Source: Mesohalobacter salilacus
Lineage (GTDB): Bacteria; Bacteroidota; Bacteroidia; Flavobacteriales; Flavobacteriaceae
Direction of reading: 5' to 3'
DNA length: 64,000 nt
Assembly (NCBI GenBank): GCA_003931895.1
Contig: RRZV01000071.1
Coordinates: forward strand, 1-64,000
The translations under genes were made by a program, and so were the position numbers. This document shows, piece after piece, positions 60,763 through 64,000 of the stretch (position 1 is the first letter of the stretch; every line of letters begins with the position of its first letter). The notes below the pieces were generated by a model. That model was given only the letters and a program-made list of their open reading frames with translations. It had not been told where the DNA came from and ran no database searches.

Positions 60763-61206
60763 CTACTTTCTCTTTTCAAAAAAGAATTTCTTCATCAGAT
60801 GTGAGGCTTTCTGCTCCAAAATTCCTTTGACGACTTTAGTTTTAGGGTGAAGTTGAGTTTGCATAACATCAAAGCCACGCTTATAATCACTGGCTGCATA
60901 AACTAATTTTTTTAATTGACTCCAATACAAGGCACCGGCACACATTTGGCAGGGTTCAAGGGTTACATATAAAATACATTGATTTAAATATTTCCCGCCG
61001 AGGTAATTTGCAGCAGAAGTGATGGCTTGCATTTCCGCATGGGCAGTGACATCATTTAAAGTTTCGGTAAGATTATGTGCTCTGGCAATAATACTTTGGT
61101 TGATTACAACTACAGACCCCACAGGAATTTCTCCTTTTCCATAAGCAATTTGAGCTTGGTCTAAAGCTTTTTGCATAAAGTAAGTATCGTCAAATTCTGT
61201 TTTCAT
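60763..61206 (-). CDS. tadA: tRNA-specific adenosine deaminase / nucleoside deaminase
   Basis: Deaminates A34 of tRNA(Arg) to inosine, or free nucleosides in related enzymes. The 147-residue protein has the zinc motifs HAEMQAI (His56, Glu58) and EPCQMCAGAL (Cys86, Cys89). Length and the GKGEIPVGSVVV and AHNLTETLNDVTAHAE segments fit TadA. Convergent with the pcrB-like gene across the ATPase cassette; divergent from dxs with 38 bp between start codons. Confidence 0.93.
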   Translation of the reverse strand: MKTEFDDTYFMQKALDQAQIAYGKGEIPVGSVVVINQSIIARAHNLTETLNDVTAHAEMQAITSAANYLGGKYLNQCILYVTLEPCQMCAGALYWSQLKKLVYAASDYKRGFDVMQTQLHPKTKVVKGILEQKASHLMKKFFFEKRK

Positions 61207-61231
61207 AGTCTAAAAATACAAAATCAAGCCA

Positions 61232-61239
61232 TATCTTTG
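61232..61239 (+). promoter_or_regulatory. -7 box (TATCTTTG) 5 bp from the dxs ATG
   Basis: Exact TAnnTTTG match; only TTTAA separates it from the ATG at 61245, so a leaderless or near-leaderless transcript is expected. Confidence 0.55.
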
Positions 61240-61244
61240 TTTAA

Positions 61245-63002
61245 ATGAAAGAAGAGTATTTAAAAAATATCAACTCACCTGAAGATTTACGTCAACTTTC
61301 TCATGACAAACTAAATGATGTTGCCGTAGAGTTAAGACAATTTATTATTGATATTGTTTCAGAATATGGAGGCCATCTCGGTGCCAGTTTGGGAACTGTA
61401 GAATTAACTATAGCATTACACTACGTTTTTAATACACCCGATGACCAATTAATTTGGGATGTTGGACACCAAGCTTATGGGCATAAAATATTAACGGGTC
61501 GACGCGATACATTCCACACCAATCGGCAATTAGGAGGTTTGTCTGGTTTTCCGTCTCGAGATGAAAGTCCTTACGATGCATTTGGGGTTGGCCATAGTTC
61601 AACATCAATATCTGCAGCTTTGGGTATGGCTATGGCGTCGCAATTAGAGGGTAATTCTCGTGAACATATCGCTGTGATTGGTGACGCGTCTATTGCCTCT
61701 GGAATGGCTTTTGAAGGGCTAAATCACGCTGGTGTAACTTCTGCAAATCTTCTTGTTATTCTCAATGACAATGCCATAGGAATAGACCCAAGCGTTGGGG
61801 CGCTTAAAAATTATTTAACCAAAGCTAAAATTGGGTATAAACCAAAGCAATCTAATATTATTGAGGCTTTAAATTTTACTTATGTCGGTCCGATTGATGG
61901 GCACGATATACCAACATTAATCGAAGCTTTTGAAAACCTAAAAAAAATTAAAGGTCCTCGATTTCTTCATGTAATGACTAAAAAAGGCAAAGGCCTAAAA
62001 TCAGCAGAAACCGAACAGGTAAAATATCATGCGCCTGGAAGATTTGATAAAATAACCGGAAAAACTTTTCGTAAACCTACAGGTGAAAACAGAATAAAAT
62101 ATCAAGATGTTTTTGGTAAAACGCTCCTGCATTTAGCAAAGCAAGATGAGAAAATCATAGGTGTAACACCAGCTATGCCAACAGGGAGTTCTTTGAAGTA
62201 TATGATGGATGCTTTTCCAGACCGCGCCTTTGATGTGGGTATTGCAGAACAACACGCGATAACCTTTAGTGCCGGTATGGCCACAAGAGGCTTTAAAGTT
62301 TTTTGCACAATTTATTCAACTTTTCTTCAAAGGGCTTTTGACCAAGTAATTCACGATGTCGCCTTGCAAAATCTACCAGTTGTCTTTTGTGTAGATAGAG
62401 CCGGCGTAGTTGGTCACGACGGTGCTACACATCATGGCGTTTTTGATATTGGTTTTTTAAAAGGCATCCCTAACTTGGTCATCGCTTCACCTTCTTGTGC
62501 AGAAGACTTAAAAAACTTACTTTATACGGCTAGTTTGGATTTAAAACATCCATTAGTGATAAGATATCCAAGAGGTAAAAGTGATGTAGAACATTTGGAT
62601 ATGAAATTTAAAAGTATCTCAATAGGTCAGGCGAATTGTCTGCAAGAGGGAGAAAAGCTAACAATTCTATCTTTAGGTAAAATGCGCAGTATTGCTGAAA
62701 AGGCTATAAAACAATCGAAGAAAAATGTTGGATTATACGATATGCGATTTGTAAAACCTTTAGATACAGTTGCTTTGGACAATATAGCAAAAAATTACAA
62801 AAAAGTTATTACCCTTGAAGATGGTGTATTAAATGGTGGTTTCGGAGAATCGGTTCGGATGTACTTGGCTAAACATCATTCAGAAATAGAGGTCAAAACT
62901 CTGGGCTTGCCAGACAAATTTATCCCACATGGCAACACCGATGAATTATTTGATAAATTCGGTTTAGGCGTTGATGATATATTGAAAGTTATTGAATCCT
63001 AA
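61245..63002 (+). CDS. dxs: 1-deoxy-D-xylulose-5-phosphate synthase
   Basis: Condenses pyruvate with glyceraldehyde-3-phosphate using thiamine diphosphate, the entry to MEP isoprenoid synthesis. The 585-residue protein is a little shorter than E. coli Dxs, as usual in flavobacteria. GHLGASLGTVELTIALHYVF, the ThDP motif IGDASIASGMAFEGLNHAG with NDNAIGIDPSVG, GPIDGHDIPTLIEAF, and the second-domain VGIAEQHAITFSAGMAT and HDGATHHGVFDI are all present. It supplies prenyl units for quinones and for the pcrB-like enzyme. Confidence 0.97.
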   Translation: MKEEYLKNINSPEDLRQLSHDKLNDVAVELRQFIIDIVSEYGGHLGASLGTVELTIALHYVFNTPDDQLIWDVGHQAYGHKILTGRRDTFHTNRQLGGLSGFPSRDESPYDAFGVGHSSTSISAALGMAMASQLEGNSREHIAVIGDASIASGMAFEGLNHAGVTSANLLVILNDNAIGIDPSVGALKNYLTKAKIGYKPKQSNIIEALNFTYVGPIDGHDIPTLIEAFENLKKIKGPRFLHVMTKKGKGLKSAETEQVKYHAPGRFDKITGKTFRKPTGENRIKYQDVFGKTLLHLAKQDEKIIGVTPAMPTGSSLKYMMDAFPDRAFDVGIAEQHAITFSAGMATRGFKVFCTIYSTFLQRAFDQVIHDVALQNLPVVFCVDRAGVVGHDGATHHGVFDIGFLKGIPNLVIASPSCAEDLKNLLYTASLDLKHPLVIRYPRGKSDVEHLDMKFKSISIGQANCLQEGEKLTILSLGKMRSIAEKAIKQSKKNVGLYDMRFVKPLDTVALDNIAKNYKKVITLEDGVLNGGFGESVRMYLAKHHSEIEVKTLGLPDKFIPHGNTDELFDKFGLGVDDILKVIES

Positions 63003-63051
63003 ACTTAGCGAGAGTTAAACAGTTTTAAATTTATAGAAATCAATCCAAAAT

Positions 63052-63720
63052 CTAAAATTTTATAGCTCTTAACATCTCACGCTTTCCAGGTGGCCCAGCA
63101 ATTTTTTCAACCTTGAAGCCAATGTCTTCTAAATCTCGTCTAACGCTTCCTTTACAAGAATAGGTCACCCAAACCCCGTGTTTTGATAACATGTCATAAC
63201 AATTTTGTAAAATAGGCTTTACCCATAGCTCGGGTTGAACTCGCGAACCAAAGGCGTCAAAGAATATGACGTCATATTTGTCCTTACTGGTAAAGCTTTG
63301 AAAATCTGCTAGTATTTTTTTGAGTTGAAAACTATCATTAATTTTTAAAGGACTTTCCCATTCAGTTTCGTGTAATTTGTTGAAGTCTATTTGTTTTGTT
63401 TTTAAAATTTTGTCAAAGTTAAAATCACTAATTTCTTGTTGACTTAACGGAAATTTTTCAACACTGTGGTAAGTGATTTTAACTTGATTTTCTTTGGCAT
63501 AAATTGCAGTCAAATAGGCATTAAGTCCGGTGCCAAAACCAAACTCCAAAACGCTTAAACTTGAACTTTGATGGCGTTTACATCTAAAATCTAAGCCTGA
63601 TTTAATGTAAACGTGTTGGGCTTCTTGTATAGCGCCGTGCTTAGAGTGATAACTCTCATTCCACTCCGGAAAATGAATAGTTTTTGAACCATCTGCAGTA
63701 GTAATAATTTGTTTCTTCAA
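63052..63720 (-). CDS. mnmD: tRNA (mnm5s2U34)-methyltransferase, MnmD-type
   Basis: Carries out the final methylation to mnm5s2U in the wobble position of some tRNAs. The 222-residue protein corresponds to the methyltransferase half of MnmC, without the FAD oxidase half. SVLEFGFGTGLNAYLTA is the SAM-binding motif (~residues 56-72); KYDVIFFDAFGSRVQPELW carries the post-motif-IV FFDAF-x-P-x-x-x-P-x-x-W hallmark; WVTYSCKGSVRRDLEDIGFKVEKIAGPPGKREM (in pattern) is the C-terminal signature. It lies 84 bp after a DUF4920 gene on the same strand. Confidence 0.92.
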   Translation of the reverse strand: MKKQIITTADGSKTIHFPEWNESYHSKHGAIQEAQHVYIKSGLDFRCKRHQSSSLSVLEFGFGTGLNAYLTAIYAKENQVKITYHSVEKFPLSQQEISDFNFDKILKTKQIDFNKLHETEWESPLKINDSFQLKKILADFQSFTSKDKYDVIFFDAFGSRVQPELWVKPILQNCYDMLSKHGVWVTYSCKGSVRRDLEDIGFKVEKIAGPPGKREMLRAIKF

Positions 63721-63804
63721 ATTGGAGTTATCAGGTTATATTATATTTCATTATTAAACACAAAAAAACGAGAAACCAGAAACGAGAAACTTTTCAACTA
63801 AAAA

Positions 63805-64000
63805 CTATTGCAAATAAACCCCATCAGCTTCAAAGCTGTAAATCAATTCAGGCTCAGTAATAGCAGCAATTTCTTCTTCAGATTTACCTGCATCTTTGGC
63901 GTAATGTTTTAAATCTTCTACGCTAGTTTTTTGAACAAAAGCTTTACCGTGAACCACAGCGGTTTGATTGTCTATGTCTTTTGGTACGAAAAACTCGTAA
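63805..64000 (-). CDS. DUF4920 domain protein, C-terminal part (5' end beyond window)
   Basis: An open frame enters from the right edge and ends at TAG (63805-63807). The 65 visible residues (YEFFVPKDIDNQTAVVHGKAF, then VEDLKHYAKDAGKSEEEI, then ITEPELIYSFEADGVYLQ) match the end of DUF4920 proteins of flavobacteria, usually small exported proteins of unknown function. The start lies outside the window. Confidence 0.8.
   Translation of the reverse strand, partial: YEFFVPKDIDNQTAVVHGKAFVQKTSVEDLKHYAKDAGKSEEEIAAITEPELIYSFEADGVYLQ

Overview
The window looks like chromosomal DNA from a low-GC member of the Bacteroidota, most likely a marine-type Flavobacteriaceae. The evidence is: Bacteroidota promoter boxes of the form TAnnTTTG upstream of many genes; a type IX secretion (Por) sorting tail; DUF4286, DUF4199 and DUF4920 proteins; SusD-era style lipoproteins with SDDD after the lipobox; eukaryote-like class Ia ribonucleotide reductase; a GlnRS; a bacterial GGGP synthase homologue next to a dGTPase; and short GC-rich structured repeats typical of this group. 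I do not name a genus. Most of the window is ordinary housekeeping sequence, with no prophage, rRNA operon, CRISPR array or classical insertion sequence.

Layout. 1-7.3 kb: a 26-bp tandem repeat array, a small retropepsin-like protease, hemA divergent from an AraC regulator, a TPR protein with a DUF4286 partner, and a YyaL/SPATA20-type thioredoxin-fold protein. 7.5-13.9 kb: nrdB-nrdA, a lipoprotein prolyl oligopeptidase and a CIA30-like secreted protein. 13.9-20.3 kb: a first AAA_14/DUF4143 ATPase with a 37-bp perfect palindrome upstream, terC, recQ, an XRE membrane regulator and ahcY. 20.3-26.3 kb: a PPTase and, on the minus strand, a six-gene nucleotide-sugar operon (UDP-HexNAc dehydrogenase, HexNAc 4-epimerase, rfbB, rfbA, a HIGH-motif nucleotidyltransferase, rfbC) that lacks rfbD. 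26.3-31.1 kb: a decayed patch with a tRNA-like remnant, a secreted hypothetical, tRNA-Asn, rseP, SCO1 and two secreted proteins. 31.2-37.9 kb: sdhCAB divergent from an Aquifex-type aconitase, plus a TPR protein. 37.9-47.4 kb: mpl, obgE, a glycosyltransferase/flippase pair, ruvC, hemW, HMG-CoA lyase, DUF4199, rplU-rpmA. 47.5-55.7 kb: lipoprotein, metG, outer-membrane-type protein, plsC, a PIN toxin-antitoxin pair, bacilliredoxin, glnS, two DoxX-like proteins. 55.8-64 kb: a large Arg/Ser-rich secreted protein, dgt-pcrB, a second DUF4143 ATPase flanked by 60-bp direct repeats, tadA, dxs, mnmD and a partial DUF4920 gene.

Working together: sdhCAB and aconitase form a TCA-cycle divergon; nrdBA and dgt bear on dNTP pools; ruvC and recQ on recombination; hemA and hemW on haem; mpl, the rfb-type genes, plsC, the GT/flippase pair and rseP on the envelope; rplU/rpmA/obgE, metG, glnS, tadA, mnmD and tRNA-Asn on translation.

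The least explained structures are the DUF4143 ATPase cassette bounded by 59/60 identical direct repeats (59457-60758), the palindrome in front of its relative (15037-15073), a three-copy interspersed repeat with a conserved two-hairpin skeleton (29671-29787, 43717-43831, 55854-56024), the 26-bp array at the left edge, and a set of TAnnTTTG boxes so close to start codons that leaderless mRNAs are expected.
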